A DNA stretch of 64,000 bases from Solirubrobacterales bacterium (GTDB lineage Bacteria > Actinomycetota > Thermoleophilia > Solirubrobacterales > JACPNS01), in contig JACPNS010000014.1 of assembly GCA_016185345.1 (NCBI GenBank), forward strand, positions 1 to 64,000. The letters are read 5' to 3'. Both the position numbers and the translations under genes were made by a program. Of the stretch, positions 51,951-62,035 are shown piece after piece (position 1 is the stretch's first letter; each line of letters begins with the position of its first letter). Under the pieces are notes generated by a model, which was given only the letters and a program-made list of their open reading frames with translations, did not search any database and had not been told where the DNA came from.

Positions 51951-53852
51951 CTAGGAGTTTTCCGCCACGACGGCGTCGGCCGCGACAGTCTCGCCGCGCA
52001 ACTGCGCGCCATCGATCGCGCCGGCAACACTCGCCGCCTTGTCGCTCGGCACCTGCATCAGCGTGTAACGGCTGAGCACGCGCACGCGACGCACATCGCT
52101 GCCAGTCAAGTCGCTCTTGCTCGTGACCAGTTCGATCACGTCGGCCGGCTCGACCCCCCGCGTCGTTCCGCCGTTGACGATCAGCAGACTGAAGTCGCCA
52201 TCGAGCTCGGTCTGGTTGGGCTTTATGTGACGTGGGTGGCGAAGCTCGGCGGGGGCCTCTTCGGCCTTGGGCTCGGCCTCTTCAGGCTCCGCTGCTTCCG
52301 GCTCGGCTTCAGCTTCAGTCACGGCCTCTTCGGTCTTGCCGGCCGGCGGGCCCCATGAGAACGGCGCGGGCTTGTCCTCCTCGGTCGAGCGGCCCGGGAT
52401 CACTCCGGCGCCGGCTTCAGGCTCATTCTCGTCGTCAGCCGTCGGCGGCTCGGGCGGCTCCGTGATCTCCGGAACTGGCTGATCGCCGACTGCTTCGGCG
52501 GGGATGATCTCTTCGAGCACGGCTTCGGGAACGATCGGCTCCTGATCAGAGCCGTCCTGGACGAGCGGCGACACCTCGGTCGCAGGTTCTTCGGTCATAC
52601 GCGACCGCGGTCGGCGCTCGCGCGGCTTGCGCTCGCCCTTGGTCTCAGTCTTTTCTTCGACCTTCTCCTCGGGCTTCACGTCTGCGCTCGACTCCATCTC
52701 GGCAGGCGCCTGCGGCTGCCTCATCGGCTCGGCGGCGCCCTTCGGCGTCCACTCAGGCACTTCTACATTGATGTGCTTCTCGATCGCCTTGAAGTCTTCC
52801 TTGTCACGCGACTCGACCAATGTGATGGCGCGGCCTCCACGACCGGCGCGACCGGTGCGGCCGATGCGGTGCGTGTAGATCTCGGCACTGTTTGGCAAGT
52901 CGTAGTTGATCACGTGGGTGACGTTCTGAACGTCAAGACCACGCGCGGCGATGTCGGTTGCGACGAGCACCGGCACGCGGTTGTCCTTGAACGCGATCAT
53001 CACGCCGTCGCGGGAACCCTGCGACATGTCGCCGTGCAGCGCTCGTACGCGCAGGTTCGGCTTGCGGCGGTCGAGGTCGCGGGCCAGGCGGTCAACGCCG
53101 ATCTTGGTGCGGCAGAAGATGATCGACTGCGTCGGGCGCTCGGCTTCGAGCACCTCGATGATCGCGTCGATCTTGTCGTTGCGAGCGGCCGACTTCTGGA
53201 AGTGCTCGACCGTGTCGATCGTGAGCGTGGATGCCTTGACCTTGATCGTCACGGGATCGTGCAGCTGCTCTGAGGCAAGCTTGGCGATCGCCGGCGGCAT
53301 CGTTGCGGAGAACAGCGCGGTCTGACGACCACGCGGGCACTTGTTCAAAATCTTCTCGACGTCCTCGAGGAATCCGAGGTCGAGCATCTCGTCGGCCTCA
53401 TCCAGAACAACGAAGCGCGCGTCGTGGAACATCAGCGAGTGGCGCGAGTGAAGGTCCATCACGCGGCCGACGGTTCCAACGACCACCTGCGGGCCGGACT
53501 TCAGCCGATCCATCTGCTGGCGGATCGGCGCGCCACCGAACGTGGCAAGCACGTCGATGCCGGCCACCGCACCGTATGCACGGAGCGACTGCGCCACCTG
53601 AATGCAAAGTTCACGGGTCGGGGTGAGCACAAGTGCCTGCACCTCGCGACGCTCGGGGATGATCGACTGCAACATCGGCAATCCGAATGCGGCGGTTTTG
53701 CCTGTACCTGTCTGGGCCTGTCCAATTACGTCGGAGCCTTTCAAAAGCTCCGGAATTGCCTGCTCCTGGATCGGGGTGGGGTCTGTGTATCCCACCTTTG
53801 CGAGAGCATCAGCGAACTCGGCCTTGAGTCCTAAGTCTTTAAATTTCGTCAT
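51951..53852 (-). CDS. DEAD-box RNA helicase with DbpA-type RNA-binding tail
   Basis: 633 residues. All core motifs are present: Q motif (GYTDPTPIQEQAIP), AQTGTGKT, PTRELC, VLDEADEML, SATMPP, ATDIAARGLD and HRIGRTGR. After about residue 375 comes a long acidic, Pro/Glu-rich low-complexity linker (about 170 residues), then a C-terminal DbpA-like RNA-binding domain (SLLIVNGGTTRGVEPADVIELV...). It remodels RNA, probably rRNA or cold-stabilised mRNA. Start ATG 53852 is divergent from the PfkB gene by 36 bases. Confidence 0.94.
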   Translation of the reverse strand: MTKFKDLGLKAEFADALAKVGYTDPTPIQEQAIPELLKGSDVIGQAQTGTGKTAAFGLPMLQSIIPERREVQALVLTPTRELCIQVAQSLRAYGAVAGIDVLATFGGAPIRQQMDRLKSGPQVVVGTVGRVMDLHSRHSLMFHDARFVVLDEADEMLDLGFLEDVEKILNKCPRGRQTALFSATMPPAIAKLASEQLHDPVTIKVKASTLTIDTVEHFQKSAARNDKIDAIIEVLEAERPTQSIIFCRTKIGVDRLARDLDRRKPNLRVRALHGDMSQGSRDGVMIAFKDNRVPVLVATDIAARGLDVQNVTHVINYDLPNSAEIYTHRIGRTGRAGRGGRAITLVESRDKEDFKAIEKHINVEVPEWTPKGAAEPMRQPQAPAEMESSADVKPEEKVEEKTETKGERKPRERRPRSRMTEEPATEVSPLVQDGSDQEPIVPEAVLEEIIPAEAVGDQPVPEITEPPEPPTADDENEPEAGAGVIPGRSTEEDKPAPFSWGPPAGKTEEAVTEAEAEPEAAEPEEAEPKAEEAPAELRHPRHIKPNQTELDGDFSLLIVNGGTTRGVEPADVIELVTSKSDLTGSDVRRVRVLSRYTLMQVPSDKAASVAGAIDGAQLRGETVAADAVVAENS

Positions 53853-53860
53853 ATAGACCT

Positions 53861-53880
53861 GAGGGTATCTAGCTACCCTC
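53861..53880. promoter_or_regulatory. Inverted repeat in a 36-base divergent promoter gap
   Basis: GAGGGTA-TCTAGC-TACCCTC is a perfect 7-bp inverted repeat centred in the only non-coding bases between the helicase and PfkB starts. Position suggests an operator or overlapping promoter elements; neither gene shows a strong ribosome-binding site there. Confidence 0.45.
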
Positions 53881-53888
53881 TCCCGCCT

Positions 53889-54827
53889 ATGAGCCTCGCA
53901 GTAGTTGGATCCATCGCATTTGACGCAGTCAAGACCCCGTTCGGAGAGCGCGAACGCATGCTCGGCGGTTCCGCCGTGCATTTTTCGCTCGCTTCGAGCT
54001 TCTTCACTGACGTTTATCTCTACGGCCCGGTCGGCGACGACTTCAGCGACGAGGAGTACGCGATCCTCGAGAATCGCGGCGTCAACACCGACGGAATCGA
54101 GAGAATTCCGGGCGGCAAGACCTTCTTCTGGAAGGGCCACTACGAGTTCGACCTCAACACGGCCCACACCGACGACACCCAGCTGAACGTCTTCGAGACC
54201 TTCGAGCCCAAGCTCAACGACGCAGCCAAGGAAGCCGACGTTCTCTTTCTGGCCAACATCGAGCCCGGCCTGCAGCGCGCAGTTCGCGAGCAGTGCCCCG
54301 ACGCGCGCTTCGTGGCGCTCGACAGCATGAACCTCTGGATCGACATCGCCAAGGACTCATTGATCGAGACGATCAAGGGCGTCGACGGCGTGTTCATGAA
54401 CGACGCCGAGCTCCGCGCCCTCACCGGCCAGAGCAACATGATCAAGGCCGCACGCGAAGTGCTCTCCTGGGGCCCGCGCATCGTGGTCGCCAAGCAGGGC
54501 GAGTACGGCGCTGCGCTGATCACTGAAGACAGCTTCTTCTCGATCCCCGCCTACCCGCTCGAAGACGTGATCGACCCGACGGGTGCAGGTGACTCGTTCG
54601 CCGGCGGCTTCCTCGGATACGTCTCTCAGCACCTCGCAGAGGGCGGAGACCTCGACGAAGACGCCTTTCGTCGCGCGATGACCTACGGCTCGACGATGGC
54701 CAGCTTCAATGTCGAGAACTTCGGAACCGAGCGCGTTCGCGCGCTCAGCGCCGACGAGATTGTCGACCGCTTCCAGGGCTTCATTTCGATCACGCGTTTC
54801 GAAGAAGTCGCCGCAACGCTCCGGTAG
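53889..54827 (+). CDS. PfkB-family carbohydrate kinase
   Basis: 312 residues. N-terminal MLGGSAVHFSLA sugar-binding GG motif and the C-terminal DPTGAGDSFAGGFLGY anion-hole/catalytic Asp motif define the ribokinase family. VVAKQGEYGA lies in the ATP-binding region. Substrate may be a sugar or nucleoside; not decidable. Followed by two small membrane-protein genes. Confidence 0.92.
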   Translation: MSLAVVGSIAFDAVKTPFGERERMLGGSAVHFSLASSFFTDVYLYGPVGDDFSDEEYAILENRGVNTDGIERIPGGKTFFWKGHYEFDLNTAHTDDTQLNVFETFEPKLNDAAKEADVLFLANIEPGLQRAVREQCPDARFVALDSMNLWIDIAKDSLIETIKGVDGVFMNDAELRALTGQSNMIKAAREVLSWGPRIVVAKQGEYGAALITEDSFFSIPAYPLEDVIDPTGAGDSFAGGFLGYVSQHLAEGGDLDEDAFRRAMTYGSTMASFNVENFGTERVRALSADEIVDRFQGFISITRFEEVAATLR

Positions 54828-54854
54828 GCAGCTTCAGCCGGTAAAATCCGCGCC

Positions 54855-55115
54855 GTGGACCTCTTTTTCATCTTCATGGTCGTCGTTGCAGTCAAACTGC
54901 CCGTCGTTTGGTGCGCTTGGTACATCTTCAAGATCATCCACGATGTACCCGAGCCAGAGATCGAGCGGGGCGGCGGCGATTTTGTCCTGGCGGATTTTGA
55001 GGCAGGGCCTCGTTTGCGTGGTCCGCACGGCGGCGAGCCGCTGATCAGCGGGAAGTCCCGTCGCAGGGACAAGGGTCACGGCGAGGTCGCTCCGCTGACA
55101 CAGCGAATCACGTAG
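54855..55115 (+). CDS. Small single-pass membrane protein, unknown
   Basis: 86 residues: an N-terminal helix (FFIFMVVVAVKLPVVWCAWYIF) and a cytoplasmic Gly/Arg-rich tail. GTG start at 54855. The neighbour at 55132 is a second small membrane protein in the same orientation. No family recognised. Confidence 0.6.
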   Translation: MDLFFIFMVVVAVKLPVVWCAWYIFKIIHDVPEPEIERGGGDFVLADFEAGPRLRGPHGGEPLISGKSRRRDKGHGEVAPLTQRIT

Positions 55116-55131
55116 TAACCTCTCGCCCCAG

Positions 55132-55413
55132 ATGTTCACCCCGTACTACATCCTCGCCGTCGGATTTGGCCTGTTCGCAGTCGTCGTATCCGTGATCGGC
55201 ATGAAGCGACCCAACGACTTCCCCGGCAAGTTCACGCCGCTGGTCGTCATGCTCGGGATTGCCTTCGGAATCGCAACCTTCGCGTTCGTCTGGAGGGGCG
55301 GCGAAGCAGAGGTCGATCGCCGCGCAAAAGAAGACGCCGAGAAGGCTCAAAAAGAAGCCGAGACCGGAAGCACCAAGTCGACGCTACCCGAAGGCGCCAA
55401 GCTGCCCTCCTAG
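55132..55413 (+). CDS. Small two-helix membrane protein, unknown
   Basis: 93 residues. Two hydrophobic helices (about 5-24 and 34-53) are separated by a GMKRPNDFPGKFTP loop and followed by a charged Lys/Glu helix (EVDRRAKEDAEKAQKEAE). Conserved-looking but not recognised. ATG at 55132, convergent with the TetR gene (4-base overlap). Confidence 0.65.
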   Translation: MFTPYYILAVGFGLFAVVVSVIGMKRPNDFPGKFTPLVVMLGIAFGIATFAFVWRGGEAEVDRRAKEDAEKAQKEAETGSTKSTLPEGAKLPS

Positions 55414-56051
55414 CGCGCGACTGCTTGATCTGCGCCGTGCGCGAGCGGCGCGATGTACTGCTTTGCAAATTCGCGAACGTCTTCCTCTGAGTCGAGCCTG
55501 CCTACCGTCTCCGGCGCAACCGTCAGCGAGACCGCAAGTCGCGCGATCAGCTCACCGGACATCGCAGCGTCGAACTGGCCCACCGACAGCCGTCCCGCGT
55601 GGACGGCCTCATTGAACCGTTCCATCATCAACTCACGTGCGTGGTCGATCGCCTCTCCCGATTCAAGCGTGGATCGCACGATCTGCGTGTTGTTGCTCGC
55701 GACGACCGCGCGAAACACCGGGTGCTCGCGAAGCGACACAAGAGCATTCGCAAATCCGATTGCCAGTCGATCGTCGAAAGATCCGGCCCGCGAAGCCGCT
55801 TCATCGGCCTTGGCGAAAATTGTTTCGAGTTCGCGGGTCGTCCACGCGCGGATCAACTCGTCCTTGCTCGCGAAGTAGCGGTAGAGACTCGCCCTCGACA
55901 CGTGCGCGCGGGAGGCGATTTCCCCCATTCTTATGCGCTCTGGACCTACTCTGACGGCTTCGTCACCGGCAACTCCAAGGATTCGGTCGATTGCGGCAGC
56001 CCTGCCGTCAGACGGCGGGCGCGGGGCGATTTCTGTACTTGGGCTTTGCAT
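55410..56051 (-). CDS. TetR-family transcriptional regulator
   Basis: 213 residues. The N-terminal HTH is clear: ERIRMGEIASRAHVSRASLYRYFASKDELIRAW. The C-terminal ligand domain is variable. It is divergent from citrate synthase across a 121-base gap containing a weak dyad (GCGAT-N6-ATCGC at 56102-56117) and two imperfect direct repeats (CTGATACATA/CTGATGCATA), possible regulator sites. Target unknown. Confidence 0.9.
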   Translation of the reverse strand: MQSPSTEIAPRPPSDGRAAAIDRILGVAGDEAVRVGPERIRMGEIASRAHVSRASLYRYFASKDELIRAWTTRELETIFAKADEAASRAGSFDDRLAIGFANALVSLREHPVFRAVVASNNTQIVRSTLESGEAIDHARELMMERFNEAVHAGRLSVGQFDAAMSGELIARLAVSLTVAPETVGRLDSEEDVREFAKQYIAPLAHGADQAVAR

Positions 56052-56172
56052 AGTCTCAATTGCGTACTACCCGCTTCCGGGAAGTTTCGACCATTGGCGA
56101 CGCGATCGGTACATCGCCTGATACATAATCTGATGCATACAAAGAAAACGCGATACGGGAGCTCCCTGAAAA

Positions 56173-57519
<1,347 letters not shown>

Positions 57520-57527
57520 GTCACCGA

Positions 57528-57872
57528 TTGAAAGTTCGCGTGACCGGTAAGGTCGCGAAGTTCAGTTTTGTATCTGAAGATGAGCTCTTTGTCAAGTTGA
57601 CGGATGAGCTCGGCACGCAGATCGACGACACGCGTGGCCTCGGCGGAGTCAGCTCGCCGCTGCGCGACTACGAGGCGATCGAGCTCGTTCACTCTCGGCT
57701 TGAGGTGATCGTCTCGGATGGTCTCTTCAAGAAGCGTCGCGGCGGCATCGACGTGCGGCGCGACGGCTCGACTGAAGGCTGGCTCGGAGGCGCTTCGAAG
57801 GCGTTGATCGAGCCCCGCCCGGGCGAGACGCTGCCCGACGCTTTGCGCCGGGAAATAGACTCAGCTGTATGA
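57528..57872 (+). CDS. Small soluble protein, unknown
   Basis: 114 residues, no signal or membrane segment. Central SRLEVIVSDGLFKKRRGGID is the most distinctive stretch. TTG start at 57528, 8 bases after the gltA stop. Overlaps the next gene start by 4 bases (ATGA). Family not recognised. Confidence 0.6.
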   Translation: MKVRVTGKVAKFSFVSEDELFVKLTDELGTQIDDTRGLGGVSSPLRDYEAIELVHSRLEVIVSDGLFKKRRGGIDVRRDGSTEGWLGGASKALIEPRPGETLPDALRREIDSAV

Positions 57873-58210
57873 GTCAAGAGAAAAAGCGCTGGTCAAAGGT
57901 CACGCTTCCCGCTGGTACTGCGGACCCGATCGAGGTCTACGTGAACAGCATCACCCAGAGGCCCGACGAGGACTACGAGCGCGAGGGCGACTCGCTCTAC
58001 TTCTTCCGCCCTATCCGCAACGAAGAGAAGCTCGGATTCTTCCGCTGGCTGATCCTCTTCATCGGGATCGCCGGCAGCTACAAACAAAATGACTCAGTGG
58101 ATGTCGGCAGCCCCAGCGGCCATTTTGTCAATCTGCCGATCATCCAGATCGAAGTGCCGACAGACGAAGAACGTGGGATGCTGATCGGCTCCTACTCACC
58201 CGGAGGCTGA
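57869..58210 (+). CDS. Small protein with one hydrophobic segment, unknown
   Basis: 113 residues. A central hydrophobic stretch (FFRWLILFIGIAGS, about 58-71) lies between a charged N-terminus and a polar C-terminus. ATGA overlap with the previous gene; metF begins 4 bases after its stop, so it may be part of a gltA-metF transcript. Function unknown. Confidence 0.6.
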   Translation: MSQEKKRWSKVTLPAGTADPIEVYVNSITQRPDEDYEREGDSLYFFRPIRNEEKLGFFRWLILFIGIAGSYKQNDSVDVGSPSGHFVNLPIIQIEVPTDEERGMLIGSYSPGG

Positions 58211-58214
58211 CCAG

Positions 58215-59123
58215 ATGGCTCGGATCGATCAGATCATCGAACAGGCCGGCGATGAGCCGGTTTTCTCTTTTGAGTTCTTTCCGCCCAAGACCGACGACGG
58301 CATGACCAACCTCTTCGACGCGGTTTCAGAGCTACGCGAGCTTGAACCGTCGTTCGTCTCGGTGACCTACGGCGCTGGCGGATCAACCCGTGATCGCACG
58401 ATCGCGATCATCGGCCGGATCAAGAACGAGCTCGGCATCGAGACGATGGCGCACTTCACTTGCGTCGGATCGACCGTCGAGGAGTTAACGGACACTCTGA
58501 ACGCGATCGTCGAGACCGGCGTCGAGAACATCATCGCGCTGCGCGGCGACCCGCCCCAGGGCGAGACCGCCTTCACGCGCACCGAGGGCGGCCTCGGAAA
58601 CGCCGACGAGCTGACGAAGCTGATCGTCGACAACTACGACGTTTGCGTCGCTGGCGCTTGTTATCCCGAGGTGCACCCAGAGGCAATGTCGGCCGAGACG
58701 GATCTTGGATTCGCCAGGCAGAAGGTCGAGAACGGCGCGAGCTTCCTGGTCACGCAGCTGTTCTTTGACAACGACGCCTACTTTGATTACGTCGACCGCG
58801 CTCGCGCTGCCGGCATCGACGTGCCGATCGTGCCAGGCATCATGCCGATCGGTGGCTACGAGCAGATCAAGCGGTTCACCAGCATGTGTGGCGCGACGAT
58901 CCCAGAGCGTCTGATGAAGGAGCTCGACGCGCGTAAAGACGATCCAGAAGCGATTCAGGATCTTGGTGTTGCCTACGCGACGCTGCAGTGCGCGGATCTG
59001 CTCAGTCGCGGCGTGCCGGGGATTCACTTTTACACGCTCAACAAGTCGCCGGCCACGCGGGCGATTTTGAGTTCTTTGCGCGCCGCGCGTCCTTGGGACC
59101 GCGCGCTTACACCTTCCACTTGA
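58215..59123 (+). CDS. metF: Methylenetetrahydrofolate reductase
   Basis: 302 residues, full-length bacterial MTHFR. FSFEFFPPKTDDGM with the catalytic Glu, SVTYGAGGSTRDRT, ALRGDPP and a PGIMPIGGYEQIKRF segment are diagnostic of the FAD-binding barrel. It reduces 5,10-methylene-THF to 5-methyl-THF for methionine synthesis. ATG at 58215. Confidence 0.97.
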   Translation: MARIDQIIEQAGDEPVFSFEFFPPKTDDGMTNLFDAVSELRELEPSFVSVTYGAGGSTRDRTIAIIGRIKNELGIETMAHFTCVGSTVEELTDTLNAIVETGVENIIALRGDPPQGETAFTRTEGGLGNADELTKLIVDNYDVCVAGACYPEVHPEAMSAETDLGFARQKVENGASFLVTQLFFDNDAYFDYVDRARAAGIDVPIVPGIMPIGGYEQIKRFTSMCGATIPERLMKELDARKDDPEAIQDLGVAYATLQCADLLSRGVPGIHFYTLNKSPATRAILSSLRAARPWDRALTPST

Positions 59124-59634
59124 CGCTGCAGCCGACCGGTTCGGTCTCCTGCACCACCGGCGTATTCCCGGCAAGTAGCGCGTCCAACGCGTCACGGATC
59201 CAACTCGCATTCTTGGATTCATCCTCGTAGTCGGCGTCCGGCGCGCCGCGATAAGCGAGTTCGTTGTCGGAGTTGAAGATGAAGACGTCGGGCGTGGTTT
59301 TGGCGCCGTAGGCCTTAGCCACTTCTTGTGATTCGTCGCGCAGGTACGGAAAGGACCAGGAGTTCTCCTCGTGGCGAGTCTTCATGTTCTCAAATGAGTC
59401 TGCCGGCTTGATGCTCGCGTCGTTGGGATTGATCGCCAGGAACCGGACGCCGTCGTGGCGGTAATCGCGACCGAGCTGAAGGAGGCGGTCCTCCCATGCC
59501 AGCGAGTATGGGCAGTGATTGCAGGTGAATATGACCACGGTCGCGTTCTCATCCTCGCCGCCGTAGGCGTGTTGGTGGCCGTCGGTCCCGGGCAGGACGA
59601 AGCTCGGGGCGCTGTCGCCGATCTGGAGTGACAT
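59107..59634 (-). CDS. Thioredoxin-like / AhpC-TSA family protein
   Basis: 175 residues. TFTCNHCPYSLAWEDRL carries a CxxC-type motif (CNHC) in a thioredoxin-like fold, with ATVVIFTCNHC and KTTPDVFIF typical of extracytoplasmic-style thioredoxin proteins. No signal peptide. It overlaps the metF 3' end by 17 bases, convergently. First of three minus-strand genes in the opposite order (60272 to 59107). Confidence 0.85.
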   Translation of the reverse strand: MSLQIGDSAPSFVLPGTDGHQHAYGGEDENATVVIFTCNHCPYSLAWEDRLLQLGRDYRHDGVRFLAINPNDASIKPADSFENMKTRHEENSWSFPYLRDESQEVAKAYGAKTTPDVFIFNSDNELAYRGAPDADYEDESKNASWIRDALDALLAGNTPVVQETEPVGCSVKWKV

Positions 59635-59949
59635 TCAGGTTCCTTTCAGTTTGGCGATCGCGTCGCGCAGGTCGTCTGGGTCGGGGAGTGGCGATGCTCT
59701 GCCGTCTCGCCTGAAGTAGACGCGGCAGTCAAGTCCAAATGGAGTGTCGCCGGGATCGACGATGTCCTTGCCGTCGATGCGGATCGTTGGCGAGCCGATG
59801 AAGTGGTCGCGCCGCGCGTCGGCTTCGGTCTTCACCTCGTTGACGCGCAGCTGGTCGCGCGCGATCTGGAACTCATCAAGCAGCTCGGTCAGATCAGACA
59901 GGGCGCGAGGATGCGACGGGCAGCCCTCCCAGAAAAGGAAATCGATCAC
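59635..59949 (-). CDS. Thioredoxin-domain small protein (CPSHP motif)
   Basis: 104 residues. LFWEGCPSHPRAL has a single-Cys-type motif and FIGSPTIRIDGKDI a conserved cis-Pro-like strand. The C-terminus has LDCRVYFR. Relatives are annotated as thioredoxin-family or DUF2703-like proteins, sometimes linked to metal handling. It stops 1 base before the neighbouring thioredoxin-like gene start and overlaps the upstream gene by 4 bases. Confidence 0.75.
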   Translation of the reverse strand: MIDFLFWEGCPSHPRALSDLTELLDEFQIARDQLRVNEVKTEADARRDHFIGSPTIRIDGKDIVDPGDTPFGLDCRVYFRRDGRASPLPDPDDLRDAIAKLKGT

Positions 59950-60272
59950 TCGGCCACGAAGGGCGTGCGCTCTGGCGTGACCGGAGCGAGCGGTCGCTCT
60001 GCGGGCTGCTCAAGCGGGATCTGCTCGGGCGCCTCGATGAACTCTTCAAGTGCTTCTTCGATTCCGTTGGCGGAGCCGTCGCACTGGATGCGGAAGCGCT
60101 CGGGCTGGATGTCGTCGGCGGCGATGACGGGCACGCCACTGATGTCCTCCCAGTCAAAGCGCTCACGGTCGAAGTTGCTGATCAGGATCGCCTGCGCCGG
60201 CATCGGGCAGGAGGCGTCGTGGTGGGCGAGGCCCTTGACGATGTTTTCGAGCATTTTGGCTTCGAGCGACAT
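59946..60272 (-). CDS. Small acidic protein, unknown
   Basis: 108 residues, Glu-rich C-terminal half ending PERTPFVAE. DDIQPERFRIQCDGSANGIEEALEEF is the central stretch, with one Cys. ATG 60272 is chosen over an upstream start at 60341 that would run into the divergent gene. ATGA overlap with the CPSHP protein gene. Function unknown; the operon suggests a redox role. Confidence 0.55.
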   Translation of the reverse strand: MSLEAKMLENIVKGLAHHDASCPMPAQAILISNFDRERFDWEDISGVPVIAADDIQPERFRIQCDGSANGIEEALEEFIEAPEQIPLEQPAERPLAPVTPERTPFVAE

Positions 60273-60313
60273 TTCCCAATTGATTTTACGAAAAGTCGTA
60301 TGCTCGTGGCCTG

Positions 60314-62035
60314 ATGGCACGGAGGCTGGCCACCACCGCACTGCTCGCAGTGTGTTCCCTTTTCGTCTTTTCGACGGCTGCGTCGGCTAAATCGCTGTGC
60401 GTGGATACGGCGCCGCCCCAGTTGGCCGGGTGCGACCAATCGTTTTCATATGACGCGGCGGGTCTCGACGCCGCGGTCGACGACGCGAACTCTTCAGTCG
60501 GTGACGATGTCGTGAGGGTCGCCGCGGGAGACCTGATCCTGAACTCGGCCGTCACGGCGACGATGCAACCCGGTCTTGGCGCGACGCGCATCGTCGGCGC
60601 GGGCCGCGATCAGACGAAACTCCAGCTGCAGACGTCGGACCTGTTCTTCACCGGGATCAGCTTTGATGCCACGGCTCAGCCGAGCAGTTCCATTTCCGAG
60701 CTAACCGTCGCGGTGCCGTCGGGCAATGCGGCGATCACTGGCATCAACGTGAGAAGCGGCACTCTCAGCAGAACGCGGTTCGCGGTGACCGGCACCGACG
60801 ACTTCTTTCACGCCGGCCTCGTCTCTTCGGGCAGCGGCGCCACAACCATCAGCGAGAGCGAGTTTGAACTCTTCGGCGGGGACGCCGCCGGCGTTGCGGC
60901 CGTCGTCGCTGGTGCCGATGTTGTCCTTTCGAAAGTCAGCGTCAAGGGCGCGTCGCCGATGATGAACGGCCAGCGGGGCGTCGTGTCCAACGGCACAGAC
61001 CCCAACGTGCTGATTGACGCGAGCCGGTTCGAGAACCTCGATCCCGCGCTGCAGGTCGAGAAGGGCAACGTGAAGGTCCTCGATTCTCTGATGCTCAATC
61101 CCCCTGGCGACAGCGACACCGCAATTCAGTTCGCGTCCAGCGGCGCGACCGACGCCGAGTTGATCACCAGCGGCCTCACCGTCGTCGGCGCCCGAACCGG
61201 CGTGGACATCGCGACGGCCACGCCCTCGCCGAACGTGGACATCAACAACTCGATATTTCAGACCGCCGGCGCTGGCGCTGCCGACATCGCCTGCGCTGGC
61301 TCCGTTGGGTTTGAGCCTGACGTGACCGTGCGCGTCAGCATTCTTTCCATGGGTCCAAGTCCTCCATCGTGCAACTACAACGCGATCGGGACGATCGATC
61401 GCCTCGCGACGCCACCGGTCTTTGCCGGACCTGCGGATTTCCGCCCCGCAGCGGGCTCGCCGCAGATCGACGCCGGCGAAGTCATCTATCCGACGATGAT
61501 GGGCGATCCCTCGTCGCTGGTGGACCTTGCCGGGGCGACGCGTCTGGTCGACGGCAATAGCGACGGCACGGCGAGGTTGGACATCGGTGCTTACGAATAC
61601 CAACTGTCAGTCGCGCCGATCGCCGGTCCGGTTCCGCCAGCCCCCAAACTTGCTCTGAGCTTCGGCAAGGTCGTCGGCAAGTTCAAGATCAAGAGAAAGC
61701 CCGCGATCTTCACGCTCACGACGGCGAAGAAGAAGCCGCGGCTACCGGTCACCAGCAACCTTGCGACACCCGTCGAACTGACGCTCGCTCGTTCGCAGGC
61801 TGGCTACATATCGGGCAAGAAGTGCGTGAAGAAGAAGCCGACCACCGGCAAGAAGAAGCGCTGCGACATCCCTCTGAAGGGAAAGCTCACCTTGAAACTT
61901 CCGACGGGAACCTCATATTTCACCTTCAGTGGCAAGTGGAACAAGAAGAAGCTCAAGCCGGGCAAGTACGCGCTGACGCTCCGCGCCCCGGGCAGCAAGG
62001 ACTCGATCAAGTCCGTGCTGGACGTGATCCGCTAG
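60314..62035 (+). CDS. Secreted right-handed beta-helix protein with Lys-rich C-terminal domain
   Basis: 573 residues. Signal peptide MARRLATTALLAVCSLFVFS to about residue 26. Residues 60-420 are repetitive, Gly/Asn/Asp-rich beta strands typical of a parallel beta-helix of the pectate-lyase-like group, with a QIDAGEVIYP and DIGAYEY choice-of-anchor-like ending. The last 130 residues are basic (KFKIKRKP, KKPTTGKKKRCDIPLKGKLT, KPGKYALTLRAPG), similar in style to the RCC1 protein's tail. Surface location is likely; substrate unknown. Confidence 0.8.
   Translation: MARRLATTALLAVCSLFVFSTAASAKSLCVDTAPPQLAGCDQSFSYDAAGLDAAVDDANSSVGDDVVRVAAGDLILNSAVTATMQPGLGATRIVGAGRDQTKLQLQTSDLFFTGISFDATAQPSSSISELTVAVPSGNAAITGINVRSGTLSRTRFAVTGTDDFFHAGLVSSGSGATTISESEFELFGGDAAGVAAVVAGADVVLSKVSVKGASPMMNGQRGVVSNGTDPNVLIDASRFENLDPALQVEKGNVKVLDSLMLNPPGDSDTAIQFASSGATDAELITSGLTVVGARTGVDIATATPSPNVDINNSIFQTAGAGAADIACAGSVGFEPDVTVRVSILSMGPSPPSCNYNAIGTIDRLATPPVFAGPADFRPAAGSPQIDAGEVIYPTMMGDPSSLVDLAGATRLVDGNSDGTARLDIGAYEYQLSVAPIAGPVPPAPKLALSFGKVVGKFKIKRKPAIFTLTTAKKKPRLPVTSNLATPVELTLARSQAGYISGKKCVKKKPTTGKKKRCDIPLKGKLTLKLPTGTSYFTFSGKWNKKKLKPGKYALTLRAPGSKDSIKSVLDVIR

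Noticed and set aside
56102-56136. TetR operator between tetR and gltA
   Set aside because: The dyad and direct repeats are short and imperfect; noted with the genes but not called as a site.
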